NCBI RefSeq assembly: GCF_012935715.1 | Contig: NZ_CP052860.1 | Coordinates: 1,922,001-1,986,000, forward strand | Reading direction: 5' to 3' | DNA: 64,000 bases | Origin: Pseudomonas sp. ADAK13 | GTDB lineage: Bacteria > Pseudomonadota > Gammaproteobacteria > Pseudomonadales > Pseudomonadaceae | Shown: positions 56,087 through 64,000 of the stretch, piece by piece | Position numbering within the stretch: the stretch's first letter is position 1 | Layout: each line of letters opens with the position of its first letter | The notes under the pieces: model-generated | Told to the model about the DNA's origin: nothing | Databases searched by the model: none | What the model saw: only the letters and a program-made list of their open reading frames with translations | Position numbers and translations under genes: made by a program

Positions 56087-56217
56087 TGTTTATGCATCGA
56101 CGCAGCGACCGCGTTTCCCCTCATAAGCTAATTCGAAAATGTTATTTATTTTCGGATTCTTAGATCATTTAGTCTTCTCACACGCCGACCTCCGGCCGCC
56201 TGATGAGGACTCCTCCC

Positions 56218-57195
56218 TTGAAACTGCATTTTCCCCTTCGCCTCCTGGCGGCCTTGTCCCTGGCCGGCGCCAGCCTGTTTGCCCAGGCCGCCGACGTGAC
56301 CATCGCTTACCAGACCACCGTTGACCCGGCGAAAGTCGCCCAGGCCGACGGCGCCTATGAAAAAGCTACCAACGCCAAGATCGACTGGCGCAAATTCGAC
56401 AACGGTGCCGACATCATCGCCGCCATCGCTTCCGGCGACGTGCAGATCGGCTACCTTGGTTCCAGCCCGCTGACCGCTGCGGTTACCCGCAAGGTGCCGG
56501 TAGAAACCTTCCTGATCGCGACCCAGATCGGCGGTGCCGAAGCCCTGGTGGCGCGCAACGGTTCCGGGATCAACAGCCCGCAGGACCTGATCGGCAAGAA
56601 AGTCGCCGTGCCGTTTGTTTCCACCGGCCACTACAGCCTGCTGGCCGCGTTGAAGCACTGGAACATCGACCCTTCGAAAGTGACCATCCTCAACCTCGCC
56701 CCGCCGGCCATCATCGCCGCCTGGAAGCGTGGTGATATCGACGCCACCTACGTGTGGGACCCGGCCCTGGGCGTCGCCAAGGAAAACGGCAAGGTGTTGA
56801 TCACCTCCGGCGAACTGGCCAAGTTCGGCGCGCCGACCTTCGATGCCTGGATCGTACGTAAGGATTTCGCCGAGAAGCACCCGGAAATCGTCACGGCTTT
56901 TGCCAAGGTCACCCTGGATGCCTACGCCGCTTACCGCAAAGACCCACAAGCCTGGCTGGCTGACAAAGGCAACGTCGACAAACTGGTGAAGCTCTCCGGG
57001 GCCAAGGCCAGCGACATTCCGCTGCTGCTGCAAGGCAACGTCTACCCGCTGGCGGCTGACCAGGTCACCCTGCTCGGCGCACCGACCACCAAGGCCGTCA
57101 CCGACACCGCCGCGTTCCTCAAGGAACAAGGCAAGGTCGACGCCGTACTGCCGGACTACGCCCCGTACGTCAGCCCGAAGTTCATCACTAACTGA
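56218..57195 (+). CDS. tauA: Taurine ABC transporter, periplasmic binding protein
   Basis: A 325-residue precursor. The signal peptide MKLHFPLRLLAALSLAGASL...FAQA is followed by ADVTIAYQTTVDPAKVAQAD, the usual start of TauA. IGYLGSSPLTAAVTRKVPVE and VWDPALGVAKENGKVL are family blocks. A TTG start at 56218 is preferred because GAGGA lies 8 bases upstream; an in-frame ATG at 56203 lacks a ribosome binding site. It is the first gene of tauABCD, used for sulfur supply during sulfate limitation. Confidence 0.93.
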   Translation: MKLHFPLRLLAALSLAGASLFAQAADVTIAYQTTVDPAKVAQADGAYEKATNAKIDWRKFDNGADIIAAIASGDVQIGYLGSSPLTAAVTRKVPVETFLIATQIGGAEALVARNGSGINSPQDLIGKKVAVPFVSTGHYSLLAALKHWNIDPSKVTILNLAPPAIIAAWKRGDIDATYVWDPALGVAKENGKVLITSGELAKFGAPTFDAWIVRKDFAEKHPEIVTAFAKVTLDAYAAYRKDPQAWLADKGNVDKLVKLSGAKASDIPLLLQGNVYPLAADQVTLLGAPTTKAVTDTAAFLKEQGKVDAVLPDYAPYVSPKFITN

Positions 57196-57213
57196 TACCA
57201 GGAGTTAACCGCG

Positions 57214-57993
57214 ATGGCCTTGCTACAACTGGAGCGCATCAGCGCACAGTACCCAGGCAGCCCGGAGCCAGTACTGGCAGATATTTCCCTGAGCCTTGGG
57301 CCCCAGCAATTACTGGTGGCCCTCGGCCCTTCCGGCAGTGGCAAGACTTCGCTGTTGAACCTGATTGCCGGTTTTGTCGAACCCAGTGCCGGGCGCATCA
57401 CCCTTGACGGTGTGCCGGTAAAAGGCCCCAGCGCCGAGCGCGGCGTGGTGTTCCAGGACGACGCCCTGCTGCCCTGGCAGGACGTGCTGGCCAACGTCGG
57501 CTTCGGCCTGGAACTGGCGGGCGTGCCCAAGGCCCAGCGCGAAATCCGCGCCCGGGAAATGCTTGCCCTGGTGGACCTCGCCGGTTTCGACAGCCGTCGT
57601 ATCTGGCAACTCTCCGGTGGCCAGAAGCAACGTGTCGGCCTGGCCCGCGCATTGGCCGCCGACCCACGCGTATTGCTGATGGACGAACCCTTCGGCGCCC
57701 TCGATGCCTTCACCCGCGAGCAGATGCAGGAGCTGTTGCTGCAAGTCTGGCGGCGTACGGCCAAACCCGTATTCCTGATTACCCATGACATCGAAGAAGC
57801 GGTGTTCCTCGCCACGGACCTGATCCTGCTGGCGCCCAACCCCGGGCAGATCGTCGAGCGCCTGAGCCTGGATTTCGGCCAGCGTTATGCCGCCGGTGAG
57901 TCGGCACGGGCGATCAAATCCGACCCGCGCTTTATCGAAACCCGCGAACACGTGCTGGGCAAGGTGTTCTCCCAACGGCAGGTGTCCGCATGA
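57214..57993 (+). CDS. tauB: Taurine ABC transporter, ATP-binding protein
   Basis: A 259-residue ATPase. Walker A is [11 protein letters not shown], the Q-loop [20 protein letters not shown], the signature [20 protein letters not shown], Walker [13 protein letters not shown], and the H-loop [13 protein letters not shown]. It overlaps tauC by 4 bases. Confidence 0.95.
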   Translation: MALLQLERISAQYPGSPEPVLADISLSLGPQQLLVALGPSGSGKTSLLNLIAGFVEPSAGRITLDGVPVKGPSAERGVVFQDDALLPWQDVLANVGFGLELAGVPKAQREIRAREMLALVDLAGFDSRRIWQLSGGQKQRVGLARALAADPRVLLMDEPFGALDAFTREQMQELLLQVWRRTAKPVFLITHDIEEAVFLATDLILLAPNPGQIVERLSLDFGQRYAAGESARAIKSDPRFIETREHVLGKVFSQRQVSA

Positions 57994-58826
57994 GCAGTTA
58001 CGAATTACCGGCCACGGCCGCCAAGCCGGTGGCCAAACCCGTGGTCCCTGTACGCCGCAGCCTGAGCACCCGCTGGATCAGCGTGCTGACCCTGGTGACG
58101 CTGGTTGCCATCTGGTGGGCCGTGACCGCCAGCGGGCTGATCGAACCGCTGTTCCTGCCACCGCCTTCTGCCGTGCTGCAAAAAGGCTGGCTGCTGGCAA
58201 CTACCGGCTACATGGACTCCACCCTGTGGCAGCACTTGGGCGCGAGCCTCAAGCGCATCGGCCTGGGCCTCGGTTTTGCCGTGCTGACCGCCGTGCCGGT
58301 GGGCATTGCCATCGGCTCCAATCGCATCGCCCGAGGCATTCTGGACCCGCTGATCGAGTTCTACCGGCCGATTCCACCCTTGGCTTACCTGCCGCTGATC
58401 GTGATCTGGTGCGGCATCGGCGAGCTGTCCAAGGTGCTGCTGATCTACCTGGCGATTTTTGCGCCGATCGCCATCGCTACCGCCACCGGCGTGCGCACGG
58501 TCGACCCGGCCAAATTGCGCGCCGCACAGTCGTTGGGCGCCACCCGGGCCCAGTTGATTCGCCATGTGATCCTGCCGAGCGCACTGCCCGACATCCTCAC
58601 CGGCGTGCGGATTGGCCTCGGTGTGGGTTGGTCGACGTTGGTCGCCGCCGAGCTGATCGCCGCCACCAGCGGCCTGGGCTTCATGGTGCAATCCGCCGCG
58701 CAGTTCCTGGTCACCGATGTGGTGGTGCTGGGGATTCTGGTGATCGCACTGATCGCCTTCGCCATGGAAATGGGCTTGCGTGCCCTGCAGCGCAAACTGG
58801 TGCCTTGGCATGGCCAGGCACACTAA
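57990..58826 (+). CDS. tauC: Taurine ABC transporter, permease
   Basis: A 278-residue inner membrane permease with about six transmembrane helices. The EAA motif reads [40 protein letters not shown] is the first helix and [20 protein letters not shown] is a conserved loop of the SsuC/TauC group. Confidence 0.95.
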   Translation: MSSYELPATAAKPVAKPVVPVRRSLSTRWISVLTLVTLVAIWWAVTASGLIEPLFLPPPSAVLQKGWLLATTGYMDSTLWQHLGASLKRIGLGLGFAVLTAVPVGIAIGSNRIARGILDPLIEFYRPIPPLAYLPLIVIWCGIGELSKVLLIYLAIFAPIAIATATGVRTVDPAKLRAAQSLGATRAQLIRHVILPSALPDILTGVRIGLGVGWSTLVAAELIAATSGLGFMVQSAAQFLVTDVVVLGILVIALIAFAMEMGLRALQRKLVPWHGQAH

Positions 58827-58848
58827 GCACATCTTCGACGAGAACCCC

Positions 58849-59685
58849 ATGAGCAGCCTGACCGTAACGCCTCTCAGCACCGCCCTTGGCGCCCAGATCA
58901 GTGGCGTCGACATCACCCAACCGCTGACCATCGAACACCGCGACGCCATCGAACAGGCGCTGCTCAAGCATTCGGTGCTGTTCTTCCGCAACCAGCCGAT
59001 CAACCCGCAGCAACAGGCGCGGTTCGCGGCACATTTCGGCGACCTGCACATTCACCCGATCTACCCCAACGTGCCGGAACAGCCTGAAGTGCTGATCCTC
59101 GACACCGCCGTGACCGACGTGCGCGACAACGCCATCTGGCACACCGACGTGACCTTCCTGCCCACCCCGGCCCTCGGTGCAGTACTCAGCGCCAAGCTGC
59201 TGCCGGAGTTCGGCGGCGACACATTGTGGGCCAGCGGGATTGCTGCGTATGAGGCGTTGTCCGAGCCGTTCAAAAAACTGCTGGACGGCTTGACCGCGAC
59301 CCACGACTTCACGCGCTCCTTCCCGCTGGAACGCTACGGCAACACGCCGCAAGACCTGGCGCGCTGGGAAGAAGCCCGGCGCAAGAACCCGCCACTGTCC
59401 CATCCGGTGATTCGTACGCACCCGGTGAGCGGGCGCAAATCGCTGTTCGTCAGTGAGGGGTTCACCAGCAAGATCAACGAACTGGAGCCGGCGGAAAGCG
59501 AAGCGGTGCTGAAGCTGTTGTTTGCCCATGCCACCCGGCCGGAGTTCACCATTCGCTGGCGCTGGCAGGAAAATGACGTGGCGTTTTGGGACAACCGCGT
59601 GACCCAGCACTACGCCGTGGATGACTACCGGCCGCAACGGCGGGTGATGCATCGGGCAACGATTTTGGGGGATGTGCCGTTTTAG
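58849..59685 (+). CDS. tauD: Taurine dioxygenase
   Basis: A 278-residue Fe(II)/2-oxoglutarate-dependent dioxygenase that releases sulfite from taurine. The iron ligands are in WHTDVTFLP (His and Asp) and TQHYAVDDY (distal His). The 2-oxoglutarate-binding Arg is in [32 protein letters not shown] is the typical N-terminal block. It closes the tauABCD operon, 22 bases after tauC. Confidence 0.95.
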   Translation: MSSLTVTPLSTALGAQISGVDITQPLTIEHRDAIEQALLKHSVLFFRNQPINPQQQARFAAHFGDLHIHPIYPNVPEQPEVLILDTAVTDVRDNAIWHTDVTFLPTPALGAVLSAKLLPEFGGDTLWASGIAAYEALSEPFKKLLDGLTATHDFTRSFPLERYGNTPQDLARWEEARRKNPPLSHPVIRTHPVSGRKSLFVSEGFTSKINELEPAESEAVLKLLFAHATRPEFTIRWRWQENDVAFWDNRVTQHYAVDDYRPQRRVMHRATILGDVPF

Positions 59686-59807
59686 GGGGCTCCCGCCGTA
59701 CATGACAACATCCCAGCCTTTAAACTGGATAAAAAAACAGTAGACCACTTCCATAACGAATAAATATGGAGTAAAAATCCGTTTACCGAATAGTGAGTGG
59801 TGTTTTC

Positions 59808-60485
59808 ATGGTCACAAAAGAAGAAATACAAGAGTTCATTCGCGCGCAGGTAGACAGGGAGTTTTTCGAGGAGTTGGGGGTATTACTCCCTCAGACCTTT
59901 CAAAAAGCGCTTAAGGAAACTCAAGAGCTATTGATTCATACGCCACCTGAAGATTTGCGAGGGCATTTACGGCACTCTCTGATCCAAGAAGCCTTGGCGG
60001 GCATGACAAGATGGAACCCAATTCTTAAAACAACCGATCCAAAAGGGCACAACTATGTGCTCCTTGAGCTCGGCTCGCTGCGTATTACGGCTGTGGTGTT
60101 GCCATGGCAAAAAGAAATCCGCACAGCCAAACATCGAAACGAGCTAAAAACGCTGAATGAATCTCTGGCGTCGGCTCAGATGGATTGGATTGACGGGCTC
60201 ACACAAACCGTCACCGAACAATTGATTCACGCGCTTGTCGTAGTCCATGCGCCCCCGCCGCGCATCGGAGATCAATCTGAACCGCGAGCAATCATGATGG
60301 CCGTGCCATATTTCAACGGCAACGGATTCCATATGAATTGCACCTTCGACGATTTGCTTCAAAGCTATTCTGAAAACGAGACAGTTCAGCAGGAACCGGT
60401 TGAACTGGTGAAGTTACGAGATAAGATGCGCCGCGCGGAAGAAACCGACGAGCAAGCTGATGACGAGCAAAACGCCAAGAGGTAA
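59808..60485 (+). CDS. Unknown protein paired with an HTH-metallopeptidase
   Basis: A 225-residue protein I do not recognise. It is rich in Glu and Lys at both ends (KEEIQEFIRAQVDREFFEEL; RDKMRRAEETDEQADDEQ), with a beta-rich middle (HNYVLLELGSLRITAVVLPW, PRAIMMAVPYFNGNGF). The C-terminal 35 residues look disordered. It has no signal peptide or membrane segment. The ATG at 59808 is used; an upstream GTG at 59793 is possible. Only 3 bases separate it from the HTH-ImmA gene, so they form one unit. Base composition is visibly AT-richer than tauD and the aldo/keto reductase on either side, pointing to transfer. Confidence 0.65.
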   Translation: MVTKEEIQEFIRAQVDREFFEELGVLLPQTFQKALKETQELLIHTPPEDLRGHLRHSLIQEALAGMTRWNPILKTTDPKGHNYVLLELGSLRITAVVLPWQKEIRTAKHRNELKTLNESLASAQMDWIDGLTQTVTEQLIHALVVVHAPPPRIGDQSEPRAIMMAVPYFNGNGFHMNCTFDDLLQSYSENETVQQEPVELVKLRDKMRRAEETDEQADDEQNAKR

Positions 60486-60488
60486 ACC

Positions 60489-61691
60489 ATGAGAACGGGA
60501 GTCGCGGGCTTTCAGTCAGAGCGCCTCAAGCAGTTGCGCCTGGCATTTGGTATGACCCAAACGGCTTTGGCCGAGATGGTGGGACGCGCCTCTGGAAATA
60601 TTTCCAAGTGGGAAAATGGCCTGCAGGTTCCAGAGGTTGATGCCTTTCAGCGTTTATGCGAGGTCTTTGGCGTGAGTGAAAATTGGCTCCTTGAAGAGCA
60701 AATTGCTCATCACGAAAACACACCATTTTTCTTTCGGTCACAGGTCAGCACCACAACCAACGCGAGAGAAATAGCTGAAGTACGCTTAGAGTGGCTGCAA
60801 GAAATTTCGTACAAGCTTCAAGAAAGTCTCGAGTTCATTGAGGTCAACGTACCCCATTTGGAAGAGCGCAACTGTGAGCTGATCTCCGACGAGGAGATCG
60901 AGCAAATGGCTAGTAAGTGCCGCCAAGCTTGGGGGCTAGGAATTGCACCAATCCCAAATGTGATTGAGGTCATGGAGAACGCTGGCATCGTTTGTGCTCG
61001 TACCTTACTTGGCCATCTGAAAATGGATGGCGTATCAAACTGGTATAACCTTGATCGGCGCCCCTACGTGCTTCTTGTCGCAGACAAAGCGAATGGGATC
61101 AGAAATCGATTTGATGCCGCCCACGAGTTGGGACACATCGTGCTCCATAGGCATGTCTCAAAAGCTCAGTACGACTCAAATTACAACCTTCTTGAATCCC
61201 AGGCTCATCGCTTTGCAAGCGCTTTTTTGCTGCCTTCCGAGAGCTTTTTGAGAGAGGTACGCTGGCCTACTCTGGATACATTGCTAGCTCTGAAGCCACG
61301 CTGGAAAGTATCAGTGGCTGCAATGGTAAGACGTTGTCTTGACCTGAAAATCATCAACGACACCACAACCACAAGACTATGGAAAGCTCGCTCAGCAAGA
61401 GGCTGGGTCAAAGGCGAGCCTCTGGATGGCGACTTTGATTTTGAAAAGCCTCAGTTACTTAGCCGTGGCGTCAAAATGCTTATTGAAAACAAAGTGCTTT
61501 CTCGATCTCAGGTTAGACAGTTGCTGGGGCTTCCTATTCCAATATTGGAAAGCCTTTGCTGCTTGGACGAAGGTTATTTCAACCTCCCGGACAAGTCGCA
61601 GGTTATAGATATGCAGTTGAGAACCAGGTCCCCAAGGGAGACTTTCTTTAGCGACACCGCTGAAATACTCGGTTTCCCGAACAGGAAGTAA
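60489..61691 (+). CDS. XRE-family HTH / ImmA-IrrE metallopeptidase
   Basis: A 400-residue protein. Residues about 10-68 form a Cro/C1-type HTH (RLKQLRLAFGMTQTALAEMV, ISKWENGLQVPEV). Residues about 140-260 are an ImmA/IrrE zinc peptidase with His212-Glu-Leu-Gly-His216 in DAAHELGHIVLHRH and the third ligand probably Glu236 (LLESQAHRFASAFLLPSESF). A further C-terminal region (about 270-400) is helical. Such fusions cleave or sense repressors in mobile elements and in stress or toxin-antitoxin systems. It is translationally close to the unknown gene before it; its target may be that protein. Confidence 0.88.
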   Translation: MRTGVAGFQSERLKQLRLAFGMTQTALAEMVGRASGNISKWENGLQVPEVDAFQRLCEVFGVSENWLLEEQIAHHENTPFFFRSQVSTTTNAREIAEVRLEWLQEISYKLQESLEFIEVNVPHLEERNCELISDEEIEQMASKCRQAWGLGIAPIPNVIEVMENAGIVCARTLLGHLKMDGVSNWYNLDRRPYVLLVADKANGIRNRFDAAHELGHIVLHRHVSKAQYDSNYNLLESQAHRFASAFLLPSESFLREVRWPTLDTLLALKPRWKVSVAAMVRRCLDLKIINDTTTTRLWKARSARGWVKGEPLDGDFDFEKPQLLSRGVKMLIENKVLSRSQVRQLLGLPIPILESLCCLDEGYFNLPDKSQVIDMQLRTRSPRETFFSDTAEILGFPNRK

Positions 61692-61715
61692 CAGCCAGCC
61701 ACCTTCCCTATTGCC

Positions 61716-61755
61716 GACAGCAAGCCCTCCCCCTTTAAAGGTCGGGCTTGTTGGC
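61716..61755. terminator. Possible convergent terminator hairpin
   Basis: GCAAGCCC (61720-61727) pairs with GGGCTTGT (61744-61751) between the convergent HTH-peptidase and reductase genes. There is no long U-run, so efficiency is uncertain. Confidence 0.45.
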
Positions 61756-61759
61756 ATCA

Positions 61760-62797
61760 CTACTCAGCCGTAGACGGCTTCTCCCACAAGTTAATCCCGC
61801 CTTCCTGGGCAAACCGGTCAATCTCCGCCAGCTCTTGCGCACTGAAGCTCAGGTTCTGCAACGCGCCGACGTTTTCGATGATCTGCTCCGGCCGGCTCGC
61901 ACCGATCAGGGCGCTGGTGACGCGTGGATCACGCAATGTCCACGCCAACGCCATCTGCGCCAGGCTCTGGCCACGGCGCTTGGCGATTTCATTCAACGCA
62001 CGCGCATGGGCAATGTTGGCCTCGGACAAGTGCTTGGCCTGCAATGAACCGCCACCCGGACGATTCACCCGCGCATCCGCCGGTACGCCGTTGAGGTATT
62101 TGTCGGTCAGCAAACCCTGAGCCAACGGGGTAAACGCAATCACCCCGGCGCCGAATTCTTCGGTGACGTCCAGCAGGTCTTTTTCCACCCAGCGGTTGAG
62201 CAGGTTGTAGGCCGGCTGGTGGATCAGCAGCGGAACTTTCCACTCCTGAAGCAGCGCTGCGATCTCGCGGGTTTTTACCCCGGAATAGGACGAAATCCCG
62301 ATGTACAACGCCTTGCCCTGTTGCACGGCGGTGGCCAGTGCACTGGCGGTTTCTTCCAGTGGGGTGTCGGCATCAAAACGGTGGGAATAGAAAATGTCCA
62401 CGTAGTCGACGCCCAGGCGTTGCAGGCTCTGGTCGAGGCTCGCCAGTACGTATTTGCGCGAACCGCCGCCCTGGCCGTAAGGGCCCGGCCACATGTCCCA
62501 GCCGGCCTTGCTGGAGATGATCAGTTCATCACGGTAGTGCTTGAAGTCTTCGCGCAGCAAACGGCCAAAGTTGATCTCGGCGCTGCCGTACGGAGGGCCG
62601 TAGTTGTTGGCCAGGTCGAAGTGGTTGATACCCAGGTCGAACGCGGTGCGCAGCAAGGCGCGCTGGGTCTCGATGGGGGTGCTGTCGCCAAAGTTGTGCC
62701 ACAGCCCCAGGGACAGTGCCGGCAGCACCAGTCCGCTGCGACCTACGCGGCGGTAAGGAATAGATTCATAGCGGTTTTCGGCAGCAATGTAAGTCAT
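61760..62797 (-). CDS. Aldo/keto reductase (YghZ-type)
   Basis: A 345-residue NADPH-dependent TIM-barrel reductase, close to E. coli YghZ (L-glyceraldehyde-3-phosphate reductase). Catalytic residues are in FDLANNYGPPYGSAEINFG (Asp, Tyr), IISSKAGWDMWPGPYGQGG (Lys) and DIFYSHRFDADTPLE (His). The cofactor-binding end has VTSALIGASRPEQIIENVGA. It is monocistronic and follows the porin gene in the same direction with a terminator between. Confidence 0.92.
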   Translation of the reverse strand: MTYIAAENRYESIPYRRVGRSGLVLPALSLGLWHNFGDSTPIETQRALLRTAFDLGINHFDLANNYGPPYGSAEINFGRLLREDFKHYRDELIISSKAGWDMWPGPYGQGGGSRKYVLASLDQSLQRLGVDYVDIFYSHRFDADTPLEETASALATAVQQGKALYIGISSYSGVKTREIAALLQEWKVPLLIHQPAYNLLNRWVEKDLLDVTEEFGAGVIAFTPLAQGLLTDKYLNGVPADARVNRPGGGSLQAKHLSEANIAHARALNEIAKRRGQSLAQMALAWTLRDPRVTSALIGASRPEQIIENVGALQNLSFSAQELAEIDRFAQEGGINLWEKPSTAE

Positions 62798-62823
62798 CGA
62801 ATCCTCTCTGGTCTTATGAGCAA

Positions 62824-62863
62824 ATAAGGCCTGGGAATAAGGATATTCCCAAGCCTTTTAAGC
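62824..62863 (-). terminator. Terminator of the OprD-family porin gene
   Basis: AAGGCCTGGGAAT / ATTCCCAAGCCTT hairpin, 44 bases after the porin stop. The U-run on the minus strand is short. Confidence 0.7.
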
Positions 62864-62906
62864 AGCTGAATCGCTTAAGTGTGCTTGCTCTTTGTACAGC
62901 AATTTC

Positions 62907-64000
62907 CTACCAGAGTGGAACGACGTAGCTCACATAGAAGCGGTTTTCATCTTGCACGGTGGCACCGGTGATATCCGGGCTGGCGTGGGCATTTCGCCAG
63001 GTTACGCCGAGGCCCTTGAGGGTGCCGGTGGGCACTTGGTATGCCACGGTGACGTTACGTTCCCATTCGCTGGTGGTGCCTTGGGTGGTGCGGATGTCAT
63101 CACCGTGTGCGTAGGACGTGGCGAAGGTCAGGCCATTGAGGCCGAGCTTGCCGAAGTCATATTTGTACTGGGCCAGCCAAGTGCGCTCGCCGGCGTGCTG
63201 GAACTTGTTCAGTTGCATGTTGGTGAGTGCCGGGGTGTCGGCACCTGAACCCGGGCCCTGGTTGCTGGCACCGCTGTTCAGGCCGGAATCCAGGTACGGG
63301 AAGTCGCTGTCGCCGCTGTTTTTCTGGATGCCCAGGCCGACGGTATGGCCGTCCAGGCTGTAGCTTTCCAGCAGGCTGACGGTGGACTGGTTGATGCGGC
63401 CCTTGGAGGTGCCGTCACCGTAGAGACCGGCGGCGGAATAGTCTTTGTCGCCGGCGGCGTTTTCACCCACACCCAGGCTGCGGTACAGGCGCATGTCGGT
63501 GTCGATCGCGCCGACAGGCAAGGCGTCATGGCGCTTGGCACCGAGGAAGAACTGCTGGTAGTAATCCTCAAGGTTCGAGTACCACAGGCTGACGGTGGTG
63601 TCCGGCAAGCCTTTGTAGTCCGCACCGCCGTAGAGGAAGCGATCACTCTCTTTGGTGCCGCCGGCGGTGATCATGCCCTGGTCGCCGGTTTCGTTGCGGA
63701 TCTTGGTCTTGAGGATGTCACCGGCGGTAAAGGTGAAGTCGGTCAAGTCTTTGGAAACCAACTGCACGCCGGTGTTGGTCTGCTGGTACAGGCGGCCGTC
63801 GGTGTTGGCCAGGACCGGGTTGTTGCCGTAGAGCGTACCGACGCGCAATTCATCCTGGGCGAAACGCATCTTGAAGGTCGGGCTGAGCACGCCGAACTGG
63901 TCGGCCGATTTGCCGTCATCCAGCGGGAACATACTGCCGGGGTAGCGGCCCTGGTGATCCTTGTCGTTGAGGTCGCCACCGGAGTCCAGTTTCAAACCGT
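62907..64000 (-). CDS. OprD-family outer membrane porin, truncated by window edge
   Basis: The C-terminal 364 residues of an OprD-type porin; the reading frame is open across position 64000, so the signal peptide and first strands lie outside. LKLDSGGDLNDKDHQGRYPG and FGVLSPTFKMRFAQDELRVG are typical of the family, as are YYQQFFLGAKRHD and the closing NRFYVSYVVPLW, here with terminal Trp instead of Phe. It is clearly a different paralogue from the 9777-11063 porin. Substrate unknown; OprD relatives take up amino acids, peptides or aromatic acids. Confidence 0.92.
   Translation of the reverse strand, partial: GLKLDSGGDLNDKDHQGRYPGSMFPLDDGKSADQFGVLSPTFKMRFAQDELRVGTLYGNNPVLANTDGRLYQQTNTGVQLVSKDLTDFTFTAGDILKTKIRNETGDQGMITAGGTKESDRFLYGGADYKGLPDTTVSLWYSNLEDYYQQFFLGAKRHDALPVGAIDTDMRLYRSLGVGENAAGDKDYSAAGLYGDGTSKGRINQSTVSLLESYSLDGHTVGLGIQKNSGDSDFPYLDSGLNSGASNQGPGSGADTPALTNMQLNKFQHAGERTWLAQYKYDFGKLGLNGLTFATSYAHGDDIRTTQGTTSEWERNVTVAYQVPTGTLKGLGVTWRNAHASPDITGATVQDENRFYVSYVVPLW

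Overview
The window is chromosomal DNA of a Pseudomonas, most likely of the P. fluorescens group. It is GC-rich with Pseudomonas-type codon use and is full of the TGTGGGAGC-type REP/REPIN palindromes typical of that group. From about 20 kb to 56 kb the gene order matches, from my memory of PAO1, a block running from the rml genes to gshA (rml genes, dctBD, cysQ-nudE-yrfG, LysM protein, LysR, fdhD-oxidoreductase, pckA, hslO, hslR, rim genes, an OmpR/EnvZ pair, tex, gshA). Part of this order (nudE, yrfG, hslR/hslO, pckA, ompR/envZ, tex) is also shared with E. coli.

Layout. 0-6.2 kb is an AT-richer accessory region. It holds a P4-type tyrosine recombinase, a 1 kb non-coding stretch with long palindromes and a cluster of DnaA-box-like sites, and a tightly coupled two-gene module (PD-(D/E)XK-like nuclease plus degenerate phosphoribosyltransferase-like protein) closed by a strong terminator. 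It ends in a graveyard: a frameshifted pseudogene, the apparent C-terminal stub of a haemagglutinin/CdiA-like protein with a small membrane protein, and a doubly frameshifted pseudogene. 6.4-14.7 kb holds a DUF3077-type gene with a structured leader, an SDR/DsbA-like/tautomerase operon, a secreted alpha/beta hydrolase, an OprD-family porin, a second DsbA-family protein and a Fur-box-controlled TonB receptor. 15-20 kb is agmatine catabolism (aguA, aguB) beside a 969-residue kinase/aminotransferase fusion. 20-27 kb is dTDP-rhamnose synthesis (rfbBACD) followed by the dctB/dctD two-component system.

27-36 kb holds cysQ, nudE and yrfG, an IS110-family element inserted in a REPIN, the K+-binding LysM protein, a LysR regulator, and fdhD with a molybdopterin oxidoreductase. 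36-42.5 kb is more variable: a glycine-zipper lipoprotein-like protein, a thioesterase, a RecQ-family helicase, a YhfG-Fic toxin-antitoxin pair, a second structured leader with a small gene, a DUF1493-like membrane protein and a DMT transporter. 42.5-56 kb is core: pckA, hslO, PAP2 phosphatase, hslR, rimABK, envZ/ompR, tex, a PaaI thioesterase and gshA. 56-59.7 kb is the taurine operon tauABCD. 59.8-61.7 kb is a small AT-richer insertion with an unknown gene and an XRE-ImmA/IrrE metallopeptidase. The window ends with an aldo/keto reductase and a truncated OprD-family porin.

The main points for a second look are these. (1) The two-gene nuclease/PRTase-like module beside the integrase is a candidate defence system. 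(2) A leader RNA shared by two unlinked small DUF genes shows covarying helices and mutually exclusive pairings. (3) The IS110 element has a readable bridge RNA whose four guide segments match its REP target and its own ends. (4) The HTH-ImmA/IrrE pair at 60 kb is of unknown function. All calls were made by reading the sequence; no database search was possible.
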